From Clostridium sulfidigenes (GTDB lineage: Bacteria; Bacillota; Clostridia; Clostridiales; Clostridiaceae): DNA of 64,000 nt. Below, in pieces: positions 8,667 through 18,311 of this stretch; positions within the stretch are counted from its first letter, which is position 1; each line of letters starts with the position of its first letter. Position numbers and translations under genes: made by a program. The notes under the pieces are model-generated. The model was not told the DNA's origin, did no database searches, and saw only the letters and a program-made list of their open reading frames with translations. The DNA lies in assembly GCF_000732635.1 (NCBI RefSeq), contig NZ_JPMD01000014.1, positions 62,001 through 126,000 of the forward strand, in the 5' to 3' direction.

Positions 8667-9203
8667 TTAGTGATAAAAGCTATCTGCTAGCTCTATTCTC
8701 TCACCTGTGAGGGGATTTATTGCAAAATATCTTAGATTGTCATTAATGATTATTTCATAATAGTAGAATTTATTATTTATAAATAAAGATTTAGGGAAAG
8801 GTTTATGAAAAGGGGTGACATCAATTGTATAAACATTATCCGACTCAACTAAAAACTTCATACTATCATCTTTATTTAAGGATTCTTCTAAAATTGTTTT
8901 CCCTTCTACGTAGGTATATTTAGGTAATGCAGCAGGTATCGACATGGCAATTAATATACTAGAAATACTAATAATTATTGTAGATATCTTTTGTCTGTTG
9001 GTTATTTGAACTTTAGTATTATTACCAGTTAAGTTAAACCACCACAATACTTGAAATGGGATAAGTATTGTGAAAAATCCATAACTTATAACTGTATCAT
9101 ACTTAAAGAACACCATCACAAGAATTGAAATTTCAATTAAACACAATAAAATAACCCCTATTCTTATAAATAGCTTAGCTTTGAGATTTTTAAAGATATT
9201 CAT
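8667..9203 (-). CDS. Hypothetical membrane protein
   Basis: Three hydrophobic segments (about residues 14-35, 38-55 and 72-95) are followed by a soluble C-terminal half ending PLTGERIELADSFYH. The ATG at 9201-9203 is chosen because GGAGG sits five bases upstream; a GTG four codons earlier overlaps that ribosome site. No family recognised. It is a single gene with no obvious partner. Confidence 0.65.
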   Translation of the reverse strand: MNIFKNLKAKLFIRIGVILLCLIEISILVMVFFKYDTVISYGFFTILIPFQVLWWFNLTGNNTKVQITNRQKISTIIISISSILIAMSIPAALPKYTYVEGKTILEESLNKDDSMKFLVESDNVYTIDVTPFHKPFPKSLFINNKFYYYEIIINDNLRYFAINPLTGERIELADSFYH

Positions 9204-9280
9204 AACTACCTCCACATATTATTCCCCTTAATTTTATTCGTTAGTGTAAAGTTTTTTAACTGAATATAATATGGAATTTT

Positions 9281-9499
9281 TTATTCAAGTTCAAATTTAA
9301 TTCCTGTTGTAGTCTCCTGGGCTACATTAATCATATCTTCAGAAATATCAATTCCAATAACTTCAAAATTCATATTCTTTAATTTGGTTGCAAGTATTCC
9401 AGTACCACAAGCAATATATAACATGTAATATCCAACTATATTATATATGTTCATTGCATTAGAAACTAATTCTGCACACTTAATACTATCTTTACCCAA
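9281..9499 (-). pseudogene. SAM methyltransferase fragment
   Basis: ACGTGILATKLKNMNFEVIG followed by IDISEDMI is motif I and the start of motif II of a class I SAM-dependent methyltransferase. Only about 70 residues remain where 200-260 are expected. The start would be TTG without a good ribosome site, and the chain ends shortly after strand 2. It lies seven bases downstream of the HAD gene, so it is probably a deletion remnant. Confidence 0.65.
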
Positions 9500-9505
9500 T
9501 ATTAT

Positions 9506-10159
9506 TTATAAAACTTTGATAACTTCTCCTATATATTTAAGAATGTCCGTCAAATCGTCTGTATCAACTGCATACATTGCATTCTGTTGAACTTTCGGTG
9601 AGCTGTTTATTGCGATAGAGCCTCCACAGTATTGAAAAATTGGAATATCTGTTGAACCATCACCTACAGCAATGCATTCTTCGGGTTTAATCCTATTGTT
9701 ACTACAAAAATCTTGTAAACACTCAATTTTTTGTTCCGCCCCAATATAATTAAGGATTTTTCCAGTAAATACTCCTTCAACTACTTCATAATCACTACCA
9801 TAATAATAATCAAATCCCCAAATATCACATACAACTTTGGCCACTTGCTTTGGACCGACAGTAATAACAATACATTTAATATTTTGTTCATGTAATGCTT
9901 CAACTACACTCTTGATATTTTTTAAAGGTTTTGCAATCTCTAAAAAAGATTGAGCGATTTTACGTTCTTCAAGACCTAAAAGCAATTCTGATCTAAGGTA
10001 ATCTGCTGATATATAGTCAAGCAGTCCTTTTTCTTCCTGTTCTTGAATGAGAGAGTGCTCTTTTTCTTTCCCATTTAAAATGCATGGCAACATAACGGAA
10101 TGAATTTCTCTAATGAGAGTATCATCCAAGTCAAAACAAACAAGTTTCAAATTTTTCAT
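9506..10159 (-). CDS. HAD-superfamily phosphatase, SerB-like
   Basis: Motif I is CFDLDDTLI, motif II the threonine in VITVGP, and motif IV AVGDGSTDIPIF. A helical cap sits between motifs I and II. This is the arrangement of phosphoserine-phosphatase-like HAD enzymes, and the 217-residue length fits. The substrate is not predictable, and a serine-biosynthesis role is not supported by the neighbours. Confidence 0.85.
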   Translation of the reverse strand: MKNLKLVCFDLDDTLIREIHSVMLPCILNGKEKEHSLIQEQEEKGLLDYISADYLRSELLLGLEERKIAQSFLEIAKPLKNIKSVVEALHEQNIKCIVITVGPKQVAKVVCDIWGFDYYYGSDYEVVEGVFTGKILNYIGAEQKIECLQDFCSNNRIKPEECIAVGDGSTDIPIFQYCGGSIAINSSPKVQQNAMYAVDTDDLTDILKYIGEVIKVL

Positions 10160-10197
10160 TCTAAATACACCATCCTAAAATATAAGTTATACAATTG

Positions 10198-10268
10198 TAA
10201 ACTTATTATAACATAATTACAATAATATGTATGACTATATATTAAAAAGCACCTCCTTTAAGAGATGC
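10198..10268 (-). repeat. Family B junction: terminator plus promoter-like repeat
   Basis: On the minus strand AAGCATCTCTTAAAGGAGGT with GCTTTTTAATA forms an intrinsic terminator for the upstream lipid-anchored protein gene. ACATATTATTGTAATTATGT with TATAATAAG follows as a likely promoter for the HAD gene. This is the clearest example of the family. Confidence 0.7.
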
Positions 10269-10306
10269 TTAAATGCAGTATCTAATAAAATTATCCATTA
10301 ATATTG

Positions 10307-10864
10307 TTATGATATAGCCATACTTACAACTTCTAATTCCCATTGACCATTTTTATAGACAGCTTTATATTTTGGGAACACTGCTCCTAAGTTGCCAAAC
10401 CAGGAAGTAGCTTCAACCACAGCTTTATTATTCTTAAATTGCTCTACTTTAATTGAAAGCATAGTCCCATTTAAAGTTCTTGCCATCATTCCATTGTCAT
10501 CAAATTCAAAAAGTGATTTATCATCTTTAACATCCTCATACCAATATACATTTTCTGATAGACTTTTAAGTCCTTCAAGTACATCTTCCTTTGCCTTTTC
10601 TTCTATAAGTCCGTCTAATGTGTCTTTTTGTACAGCAATAAAGCCGTTTCCTCCATTCTCTATTTGGAAGGCTGCACTCATAACTGCAACATACAATTTA
10701 ACCCGTTTAACCTCTTCTTCAGTATACTGATTATTATCATTCTGTATTGGGTTAGTAGTTTCCTTACAAATGGAAATACTTGTCTTTGTATGTGATACAT
10801 ATATAGCTACGACTATAGCTCCAATAATGCATAGAGCTAAAATTCCTATAATAATTTTTTTCAT
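10307..10864 (-). CDS. Membrane-anchored hypothetical protein
   Basis: An N-terminal signal/anchor helix (MKKIIIGILALCIIGAIVVA) is followed by a polar linker and a soluble domain of about 140 residues ending in repeated aromatic strands (YKAVYKNGQWELEVVS). The topology is type II or an uncleaved signal. No lipobox cysteine is correctly placed. I do not recognise the family. Confidence 0.65.
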   Translation of the reverse strand: MKKIIIGILALCIIGAIVVAIYVSHTKTSISICKETTNPIQNDNNQYTEEEVKRVKLYVAVMSAAFQIENGGNGFIAVQKDTLDGLIEEKAKEDVLEGLKSLSENVYWYEDVKDDKSLFEFDDNGMMARTLNGTMLSIKVEQFKNNKAVVEATSWFGNLGAVFPKYKAVYKNGQWELEVVSMAIS

Positions 10865-11145
10865 TGATGTTGACCCCTTTCATATATCTAATATTTAAAC
10901 TTATACCATTAAATAAATCTAAACTATATACGAATTTAAAAGGCCACTAGTTCTCAATAGGTTACAATAACATATAATCTTTCATTACACTCCATCCTTG
11001 GCTAATGAATAATATAAGAATATTATTCATCTCATCCATAATTATACACGCCTACCATAACTAATTGACAATGAAATGTATGTATATACTAAAAACATCT
11101 CATTAAAGTGTAATCTAAGACGATATATAAAATTTAACTAGATTA
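10865..11145. other. Intergenic stretch with one family B-like remnant
   Basis: The only recognisable structure is TTGACAATGAAATGTATGTA followed by AAAACATCTCATTAAAG at 11,063-11,108, a decayed family B junction. I see no coding pattern in the rest. Confidence 0.5.
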
Positions 11146-11250
11146 CTACATATCATCTAATGGATTACAATAATAAATCCACTCTGAGTCTTGATCTAAA
11201 TAAGCACCATTAAAACTGTTAGCTAATCCTTTATAAAAAAATTCATTCAT
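11146..11250 (-). pseudogene. 34-codon N-terminal gene fragment
   Basis: The frame starts MNEFFYKGLANSFNG and ends IYYCNPLDDM before TAG. Protein-like composition and abrupt termination suggest the first exon-sized piece of a deleted gene. No ribosome site is evident and the family is unknown. Confidence 0.35.
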
Positions 11251-11287
11251 TTAATAATCTCTATTATACATCAATACTATTCTAACC

Positions 11288-11752
11288 TTACCCAATACCA
11301 AATTCAGATTTGATTTTTTTATACCTGTTTTTTTCATGTGGCTTTATTTCGAACAAAGGGTTATATAAACAATGCTGAAGTACATCAGCATCTTTTAAAA
11401 CTTCATCAAATTCAGTGTGAACTAATTCTTTATTACTATGAACATAAATAGCATGGCAAATCAATTTAGTTTCATAATCATTTGTTATCCGTAATGATGT
11501 TAATATTTCTCTTGCCATGATAGAACCTTTTTGTGCATGCTCTTTTGTATCCATTTTAGCATAGGTATATATATCATGAAGCATACCTGTCATTGTCGCA
11601 AGTTCGGCGTTTACTCCACGCTTTAATGCAATTAATGTACAAGATTGAGCAACTCCATATAGATGCAAGTAAGCACATCTTCTTTCTTCAACATCTGTCA
11701 TATTCAAAAGTATTTCATCAATATATTGTCTCAAGACCTCTATTCTGTTCAT
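11288..11752 (-). CDS. HD-domain phosphohydrolase
   Basis: The metal-binding pattern of the HD superfamily is visible: a histidine in YLHLYGVA, HD in GMLHDIYTY, the histidines of CHAIYVH, and aspartates in LKDADVLQ. At 154 residues it is a minimal single-domain HD protein, likely acting on a phosphorylated or nucleotide substrate. Single gene, 99 bases after the fused HAD-kinase gene. Confidence 0.8.
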   Translation of the reverse strand: MNRIEVLRQYIDEILLNMTDVEERRCAYLHLYGVAQSCTLIALKRGVNAELATMTGMLHDIYTYAKMDTKEHAQKGSIMAREILTSLRITNDYETKLICHAIYVHSNKELVHTEFDEVLKDADVLQHCLYNPLFEIKPHEKNRYKKIKSEFGIG

Positions 11753-11850
11753 TATTGTTTTACACCTCCCGATATAAGTACTAGTTACTTAACATTTATT
11801 TCATGTAAATGCTCTTCTTTCAATTCTTTCAATTGTATTCCGACTTACTT

Positions 11851-13146
11851 TCACCTATTAACATTAGGATGCTGTACGATCTTGGGGTTCCAATAATTAT
11901 TGTTATCAATAATAACATCACTTAGAATCTTAGGGTTATATTTTTCAATATATAATTTTTGTATAGGTATATACTTATTGTTATACTTTTCAATAACATT
12001 TTTACCAAGTAGATTTAAATCTCTCTTTGCCGCTCTTTCTAATACTTCATCAAAGGAAATATCTATAAATATTCGAAAATCAAAATATTGATTAAGCGGC
12101 TCTCTATAGAGCAGTACACCTTCAAAAAGCACAATAGTGTCTTCATCTATAACATATCTCTTATTATTGATAAACTCATCCGTTTCAAGATTTAGCAGTA
12201 AAAGCTCTTTATCTAATTTATTTTCAGTTACAAGAGGTTTCATAATCTCATTTTCGATTTTCGTAATATTAAATGCATTATTAAGATATGAAATGACAGG
12301 ATTCTTTTCCTTGTTTCTTATCTTTGAAGGATTATGAAAATCATCTATAGAAATAGTATGACTTTTAAATCCAATCATAATAAGGTATCTGGCAAGTTCT
12401 TTTGCAAATGTTGATTTTCCAGATGCATCCACACCATTAATTCCCACTATCAAGGGTTTGTTTTTTTGCTTTCTATTGATAATATATCCTGCGATTTCTT
12501 TGTAAATTCCATTAATCTTTCTAATAATCCTGTAAATATCTGATGGATTACCTGCAATAAAATCTGAATTTTTATAGTCATCTCCACCATAGCCATATGA
12601 TACACCTACAGATAAGCACCTAGCTACATCAGCTGCATCGAAGTCTATAGAAGTATCTCCAACTATAATGGCACTGCAGCTTGCATTTTCATCTAGTATT
12701 TGCTTTATAATTTGAAATTTTTCTAATCCTTCATCTCTTGACTTTTTAATTTGAAAATATTCCTCTATATTAAAATGAGATAATATTTTATTCATATATT
12801 CCCTGCTACCATTAGTGCAAATTCCTAATGTATAGCCTTCATTTTTAAGGTCACTTAACATAGTTTTAACGCCTTTATACAGCTGTGCTGATTTAGCAAT
12901 TAACTTGTCCTCATAAGTTCTAAGCTCATCTCTAATACATTGAACTTCGTCATGACTCAAAGTTTCTCCAAATAACTCCCTACATATCGTAGATGAGGGT
13001 TTTCCTATAAGTTTAAGAAGTCTTTCTTTATCAATTGGTTCCATTCCTCTTGATATGCATGTATGATGTATAGCATCTATAAATACTGTATCTGTTTTAA
13101 ATAAAGTACCGTCTAAATCAAAAATAATAGTTTTGTATGTATACAT
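11851..13146 (-). CDS. Fused HAD hydrolase and uridine-kinase-like protein
   Basis: Residues 1-215 form a HAD phosphatase of the phosphoglycolate-phosphatase type: FDLDGTLF, CTNGS and VGDTSIDFDAA. Residues 233-434 form a uridine/pantothenate-kinase-like P-loop kinase: GINGVDASGKSTFAKEL, then SIDDFHNP and VLFEGVLLYREPL. One chain thus carries a phosphatase and a kinase of phosphorylated small molecules. I start at the ATG 13144-13146 because GAGGTG lies six bases before it; a GTG three codons earlier is inside that site. The substrate is unknown; a nucleoside or sugar is plausible. Confidence 0.85.
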   Translation of the reverse strand: MYTYKTIIFDLDGTLFKTDTVFIDAIHHTCISRGMEPIDKERLLKLIGKPSSTICRELFGETLSHDEVQCIRDELRTYEDKLIAKSAQLYKGVKTMLSDLKNEGYTLGICTNGSREYMNKILSHFNIEEYFQIKKSRDEGLEKFQIIKQILDENASCSAIIVGDTSIDFDAADVARCLSVGVSYGYGGDDYKNSDFIAGNPSDIYRIIRKINGIYKEIAGYIINRKQKNKPLIVGINGVDASGKSTFAKELARYLIMIGFKSHTISIDDFHNPSKIRNKEKNPVISYLNNAFNITKIENEIMKPLVTENKLDKELLLLNLETDEFINNKRYVIDEDTIVLFEGVLLYREPLNQYFDFRIFIDISFDEVLERAAKRDLNLLGKNVIEKYNNKYIPIQKLYIEKYNPKILSDVIIDNNNYWNPKIVQHPNVNR

Positions 13147-13259
13147 ATTCTTCACCTCAATATAAATTTATAGTTTGCTTATCAATAATGCAGATATATA
13201 CTCTTAAAATATTTCAAGGATATAACACGTACAATTTAAAAATACAGAAACATCCTACA

Positions 13260-13285
13260 AAAATGTAAGAAAAGCGAAATCGCTT
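13260..13285 (-). terminator. Weak intrinsic terminator after GNAT gene 13,368
   Basis: AAGCGA-TTTCGCTT hairpin followed on the minus strand by TTCTTACATTTTTG. Confidence 0.5.
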
Positions 13286-13367
13286 ATTGTTGTTTTTTAC
13301 ATTATTAGTATAAGAACTTATTGTTTAAAAGTTGATTTTTCCTTGCTATCAATAGTTACATTATTAT

Positions 13368-13838
13368 TTATATTATTTTTTTCATCTTAATAAACTCAAA
13401 CTCTCCACCATTTGTTTTTTGCATATACTTCTCTACAAACTGGAAGCCTATGTTCTCATATACTTTTATTGCTCGCTTATTAAATGAAGCAACTGCCAAC
13501 ATAATATAATCTTGCTTATACTCAAATTTTTTTATACCAAAGTCAATACCTGCAACTACAAATTCAGTTCCGATCCCTCTCCCAGTTAATTCAGGCTTTA
13601 GACCAAAACCTATCCACATAATACCACCTTCAAAGCAGTATGAGTAAAAAGCAACTAAATCACATTCATCATTAAGAATTGCGAAATAACGTCCTTCCCA
13701 ATTATCTTCATTAAGAAATTCTTTTAAATCATCTTCGTCAGCTATCATGTCATAGAATGAATATACTCCATTATATTTCCAATTATATGCAATCTCATTT
13801 GCATATTCTTTATTCATAGGAATAAAAACATAATTCAA
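13368..13838 (-). CDS. GNAT acetyltransferase
   Basis: The 156-residue protein has the acetyl-CoA loop PELTGRGIGTEFVVAGI and the C-terminal FNKRAIKVYENIGFQFVEKY. The N-terminal half is acidic (DEDDLKEFLNEDNWEG). GGAGGGG precedes the ATG. The substrate is unknown and the gene stands alone. Confidence 0.9.
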   Translation of the reverse strand: MNYVFIPMNKEYANEIAYNWKYNGVYSFYDMIADEDDLKEFLNEDNWEGRYFAILNDECDLVAFYSYCFEGGIMWIGFGLKPELTGRGIGTEFVVAGIDFGIKKFEYKQDYIMLAVASFNKRAIKVYENIGFQFVEKYMQKTNGGEFEFIKMKKII

Positions 13839-14040
13839 AATATCCCCTCCTCCTTTGCAAGTTGCTATGTAATATCTTAAAACTGTTAATTTACTACATC
13901 ATCTAAAAATTGGCTAAATATCAAATTATTTAGTAGAATCAAACTATTATTATCACTTAATATTCACTCTTATTATTTAATGGGATAAATAGATGAATAA
14001 TACAATTCTGATCAATTATATAAGTTTGAAATGCTGCAAA

Positions 14041-14580
14041 TTATAACAGTTCTTTCTTAAGTCCAATAATTGAAAATGTAGTTTCACTATATTCTTTATC
14101 TCCCCAAACACCAATTATTCTATCAAAGCCATTACTTGTCCAAAAACGAAGGCCCTTCCAGTTCTTTAAGTGGACTCCAAGCCCTATTGATTTCCAACCT
14201 GAATTTTTACATTCTTGACAGATTGACTCAACAACTTCTTTGCCGTAAGAATTTCCCTGAACTGCTTTATCAATTAGAAAAATACTTATCCAGGTTGTTT
14301 CATTATTCGGATAACCATGATATAAATCAAAAAATCCTATAATCTCACCATCTGTTTTTTGTATTATCATAAGATAGTAATTAGATATATCAGCACCTTT
14401 AATTGGTGGTAAATCACCATTATTGATGCAATTTTCAATATATCCTTTAGGAAATACGTCACCCTCCAGAAGAATTTTATCTTCCCAAGAAGTACAGATA
14501 CTATTCAAATCTTTTATATCATCAATTTTAGCCTTACGCATTGTAAGATTATTAATGTTCCAATTTTCAGAAATTTTCAC
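14041..14580 (-). CDS. GNAT acetyltransferase, GTG start
   Basis: The GNAT core shows as DKAVQGNSYGKEVVESICQE (acetyl-CoA loop) and LKNWKGLRFWTSNGFDR. The longest frame begins at 14,613 but has no ribosome site; GTG at 14,578-14,580 follows GGAGGGAAAAA, so the protein most likely starts there with about 180 residues. Its first 20 codons and upstream DNA recur without the rest of the gene at 17,945 and 32,630. Confidence 0.88.
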   Translation of the reverse strand: MKISENWNINNLTMRKAKIDDIKDLNSICTSWEDKILLEGDVFPKGYIENCINNGDLPPIKGADISNYYLMIIQKTDGEIIGFFDLYHGYPNNETTWISIFLIDKAVQGNSYGKEVVESICQECKNSGWKSIGLGVHLKNWKGLRFWTSNGFDRIIGVWGDKEYSETTFSIIGLKKELL

Positions 14581-14815
14581 TTTTTCCCTCCAATCACTAT
14601 AAAACAAGTTCATATTTTTGTAAAATAGTTACTTATATTTGATTGTATTACCTATATTATAACATATTTGCCAACATGTATTAATCTGTTTTCAAAGAAC
14701 AATTATATAAGAATGTATGGTTGGCATGGCTCTTGTTTATCTCATTATTTTCTTGAATTGCGAACTAAAAAATACCGTACATTCGTTTAAATAATACGGT
14801 ATTATAAAAATTTAT
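14519..14815 (-). repeat. Family A repeat, copy 1 (GNAT 5' end plus upstream flank)
   Basis: About 300 bases run from the GNAT start codons through TATTATAACATATTTGCCAA and AAAGAACAATTATATAAGAA to a hairpin, TACCGTACATTCG with AATAATACGGTA (14,772-14,802). The same order recurs at 17,945-18,245 and 32,630-32,925. Here it is still attached to the full gene, so this is probably the parental arrangement. Confidence 0.75.
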
Positions 14816-14947
14816 TTGATTTTATAGTTATTGAACCTTCATAAAATAACAGAGCCAAATAAGAAAATTAAAACTAATCGTGTAAATATCTTGTCAATGC
14901 GACTTGGTATTTACCGATTACATTTATGTACAGTTCGTGTAAAATAT

Positions 14948-14977
14948 TTGCAATTATGTATTTATACCATGTATAAT
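14948..14977 (+). promoter_or_regulatory. Promoter of the plus-strand GNAT gene
   Basis: TTGCAA and TATAAT are 18 bases apart, 60 bases upstream of the start codon at 15,037. Confidence 0.55.
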
Positions 14978-15036
14978 TAAATAAATGGATAATAATACAT
15001 TTTTGCAAATTAATTTATATTTAATGGAGTATAGGC

Positions 15037-15558
15037 ATGAAAATAGAAATTAAACAATTATCTTTGAATTGTTGTAGTGAAGAATATGAAATGTTACAAA
15101 ACATAAAAAACAATGAGAATGGTTTTTCTAATCCAGTTTATGAAGAGTCATATGAAGAATATCTTTTATGGCTTCAAAAAGAAGATGATTATTCGAAGGG
15201 GAATAATTTACCTGATGGATGGATTCCAGAAACAACCTACTTCTTATACATTAATGATAAGCCTGTTGGTATAGGAAGAATTAGACATAGTTCAAGTAAG
15301 TATTTAGAAAGTATAGGTGTCGGTAATTTAGGGTATGCAATTAGTAAGCTATACCGTGGAAAGGGTTATGGGAATATCCTGCTTAAAGAATTATTAAAGA
15401 AATGTATCTCCTTTGGTTATGACGATATAAAGTTATTTCCATACAAAAATAAAATTCCAACTATTAAAGTAATGCTTAAAAATGGCGGACAGATAATTGA
15501 TTATTTTGATGACGAAAAATATGTAATTACAATACAATTAAATATGTTAGGTGAATAG
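15037..15558 (+). CDS. GNAT acetyltransferase (plus strand)
   Basis: The 173-residue protein has KPVGIGRIRHSS, then ISKLYRGKGYGNILLKELLK (acetyl-CoA loop) and a C-terminal segment KNGGQIIDYF. The N-terminal region NPVYEESYEEYLLWL is typical of YitI-like GNATs. TGGAG precedes the ATG. It heads a run of three plus-strand genes, the only such run in the array. Confidence 0.9.
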   Translation: MKIEIKQLSLNCCSEEYEMLQNIKNNENGFSNPVYEESYEEYLLWLQKEDDYSKGNNLPDGWIPETTYFLYINDKPVGIGRIRHSSSKYLESIGVGNLGYAISKLYRGKGYGNILLKELLKKCISFGYDDIKLFPYKNKIPTIKVMLKNGGQIIDYFDDEKYVITIQLNMLGE

Positions 15559-15681
15559 TCAGTGTAATCGTAAATAATTGTTGAAATTACATGTTTATGG
15601 GTATATGAATTGCATCAGGTCTTCTAGGAATATAAATAGTTTTAGACAAACTTATCTTATTAATGAAGGGGCGGATTATAA

Positions 15682-16305
15682 TTGAGAATATATCTAGTTA
15701 GACATGGTCAGGATGATGGCAATTATAGAGGTGGATGGAGCAATTTAGGGTTAATAGAAGATGGCACTAAGCAAGCAAGATTATTAGCAAGCTTTCTATG
15801 GAAGAATAAAGAAAAGTATAATATTAATAAAATAATTAGTAGTGATTTAGTACGAGCTATCGAAACAACCATGGAAATTGAAAATATACTACATATAAAA
15901 GTGGAATATTCTAGTGATTGGCGCGAAATCAATAATGGAGAGTTGGCAGGAATGGATAATAAAGAGGCTTTAGAAAGATATCCTGGGCTTTTTTATAATA
16001 CATTAGATATGAATGAGAGATATCCAGGGGGCGAAAGTCCTATTGAGTTTTACAATAGAATAAAGAGTTCTTTTGAATATCTTTGTAATAATATTTCTAT
16101 GGAAACAGAGAAAGAAAATATAATGATTGTTACTCATGGTGGAGTCATAAATGTTTTATACTACATATTGAATAATTATGAGTGGACCAACAAGTCACCT
16201 AATTTATGCAAAACATCTCCTACTGGTATTCATAAGATTGAGTATATAGATGGAAATTGGAAAATAGTTATGAGTAATAATATTGAGCATTTACAGTATA
16301 ATTAA
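15682..16305 (+). CDS. Histidine phosphatase (phosphoglycerate-mutase-like)
   Basis: The catalytic RHG is near the start (YLVRHGQDDGN) and the second histidine lies in VTHGGVINVL; SSDLVRAIETT supplies the conserved arginine. At 207 residues it fits a small-molecule or protein phosphatase of this superfamily. The start is TTG, after GAAGGGG with about ten-base spacing; no ATG lies upstream in frame. Confidence 0.88.
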   Translation: MRIYLVRHGQDDGNYRGGWSNLGLIEDGTKQARLLASFLWKNKEKYNINKIISSDLVRAIETTMEIENILHIKVEYSSDWREINNGELAGMDNKEALERYPGLFYNTLDMNERYPGGESPIEFYNRIKSSFEYLCNNISMETEKENIMIVTHGGVINVLYYILNNYEWTNKSPNLCKTSPTGIHKIEYIDGNWKIVMSNNIEHLQYN

Positions 16306-16500
16306 TATTGGATTAGGTAATATTTGCAAAAGAAAAAATTTTATCAAAGGCTTATAATTTAATGACTGAAAATGTGCCTTAAACCTACATTTTTAAGAAT
16401 TTCATGGTACCTACAAAATAAGGAAAAGAGAACGTAATAGTATTAGGTGATAATAGAGTGTTTTGAAATTGTCCAATTGTATGTGAAGGGGGAATATAAG

Positions 16501-17273
16501 ATGGATACAAGGTATATTATTTCAAGTGACGGAGCAAAGATTGCTTATAGTGTAGCTGGTAAAGGTCCTGCATTGTTATTGGCACATGCAGGCGCAGGAC
16601 GTTATAATAGAAAGTTATGGAATGATACTAACTGGGTTAAAATTTTAAGTGAAAAATTTTTTTAATAATGCCAGATATAAGAGGATATGGTGATAGTGAT
16701 AAATCAGAAGAACCTAGCTTTTATTCAGTAGAAAACATAATGGAAGACTTTAATAATATATTAAAAGATTGCAATATAGAGTCCTGCTATTATTTTGGTT
16801 GGTCATATGGGGCGACAATAGGTTTTCAGATGTTAAAAAACAACAATAAAATAAAGAAAGCTGTATGTGCAGGTAGTTGTTTGGGAGATTATTTTTTTAA
16901 ATTTGTTGCACCAAAGATGATAGATAAATATGAAAAATTTAATTATCATAAAAGAACAAATTCCCTAGATGAAGTAGATTTAACATATGAGGATAAGCTG
17001 TGGATTAAAGAAACAAACTTAGAAATATTAATCGCTCAATATAAAGTATGGCAAAATTGGCCTTGCATAACGCCAATGGATATTGATACCAAGTTAGCTA
17101 TTTATTCCGGGACAAATGATAATAGTGAGTTGTTAGAACAGCTAAATTTTCAAAAAGAAGAATTAAATAAGCATAATATAAATTTAAAAATATTTAATGA
17201 TCTAGATCATTATGGACTAATAAATAATGTGGATGTGGTATTACCTTGGGTGTTAAAACAGTTTAATGAATAA
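16501..17273 (+). pseudogene. Alpha/beta hydrolase with one-base frameshift
   Basis: MDTRYIISSDGAKIAYSVAG and LLLAHAGAGRYN open an alpha/beta hydrolase, but the frame ends at 16,665 after a run of seven T (16,657-16,663). The next frame continues exactly with MPDIRGYGDSDK, the nucleophile elbow GWSYGAT, and a C-terminal histidine in NDLDHYGLI. Eight T would restore one protein of about 258 residues. AAGGGGG precedes the ATG. The shift may be a mutation, a slippage site or a sequencing error. Confidence 0.85.
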
Positions 17274-17327
17274 CTTTAGTTCTACAAAATAAAAAGTTGA
17301 ATTGGTATTATTATCAAAAATAAATAT

Positions 17328-17397
17328 GGCATACTGACTTTTCCGTGTTAAATATAAGTTACGACACAAATATTACACCGGAGTTGGTCAGTATGCC
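17328..17397. repeat. Long imperfect hairpin between convergent genes
   Basis: GGCATACTGAC (17,328-17,338) and GTCAGTATGCC (17,387-17,397) are exact 11-bp inverted repeats. Inside them TTCCGTGTTA and TTACACCGGA also nearly pair. The minus strand continues ATATTTATTTTTG, so it may terminate the GNAT gene. The long structured loop is more than a simple terminator needs. Confidence 0.6.
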
Positions 17398-17477
17398 AAA
17401 TAAATTTACTAATCATATTGTATTCATTAATGATGAACTTTACAATTACTGTTTCTGTAGAAAATTACGGGCAATAA

Positions 17478-17930
17478 CTATTCTAAAATCCATTCATATA
17501 TGCACTCTTGTCGTTCTCCCTCTAGATACAGTTCATTATATGGTGGCAAATCTACTATCTCTTTAAGTTTAAGTCCTGTTTTTTCGCAAGTTTTTCGAGA
17601 TGGGTAGTTCTCTGGATTGCAAGTTATTATAAGTCTATTCATTCCATGTGCAATTGCTACATCTTTGATAATTTTACAAGCCTTTGAAGCATAATTATTT
17701 CCCCTATAGTTTTCTTCAACTCTATAACCAATATGTCCACCATAATATAGATTTTCATTGTACCCGATTCGGATATCAATAGCACCTATACTATCATCTG
17801 AATCATGTAGAGTAATTCTATATTTATATGCAGGTACATAGCCTTTTTCCTCATTAGCTGGAGTTTTTTCATCAATCTTTAAATCAATCTCGCCATCAGT
17901 TAAGTAATCAAAATCTTTGAACTCAAACAT
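17478..17930 (-). CDS. GNAT acetyltransferase
   Basis: The 150-residue protein has HIGYRVEENYRGNNYASKAC as acetyl-CoA loop and CNPENYPSRKTCEKTGLKL in place of the usual N-x-ASxRxYEKxGF. It ends YLEGERQECIYEWILE, whose DNA is repeated as a fragment at 7,221. This C-terminal signature is common in GNATs related to spermidine or tabtoxin-like acetyltransferases; the substrate is not known. Confidence 0.9.
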   Translation of the reverse strand: MFEFKDFDYLTDGEIDLKIDEKTPANEEKGYVPAYKYRITLHDSDDSIGAIDIRIGYNENLYYGGHIGYRVEENYRGNNYASKACKIIKDVAIAHGMNRLIITCNPENYPSRKTCEKTGLKLKEIVDLPPYNELYLEGERQECIYEWILE

Positions 17931-17944
17931 CTATATTCCTCCTT

Positions 17945-18245
17945 TATTTTAATCAATTTTAGCCTTATGTATTGTAAGATTATTAATGTTCCAACATTCA
18001 GAAATTTCCATCTTTTTACTCCAATCACTATAAAATAAGTTCATATTTTTGTACAATAGATACTTATATTTGATTTTACATCCTATATTATAACATATTT
18101 TACAACATATATTAATATATTGTAAAAGAACAATTATATAAGAATATACGGTTGGCGTGTCTCTTGGTTATCTCATTATACATTTGAAATACAACGTAAA
18201 AAACACTGTAAAATTCAAATTTGAATAATACAGTGTTTTAATAAA
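17945..18245 (-). repeat. Family A repeat, copy 2 (orphaned GNAT 5' end)
   Basis: The 5' codons and leader of the GNAT gene at 14,041 are repeated here (ATTGTAAGATTATTAATGTT, AAATAAGTTCATATTTTTGT), followed by the same upstream flank and a diverged hairpin ACACTGTAAAATTC with GAATAATACAGTGT (18,206-18,238). No GNAT body remains. The hairpin now serves as terminator for the ridA-like gene. Confidence 0.7.
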
Positions 18246-18311
18246 TCGCTCGTTTTTTCAGTTGTTACGTCAAATAAGAATAGTGTGAATTAGTTCACCT
18301 CTATACTTCAA

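Noticed and set aside
17345..17566. Plus-strand frame of 73 codons across the hairpin and GNAT end
   Set aside because: No ribosome site, overlaps the GNAT 3' end, and no protein family is suggested.
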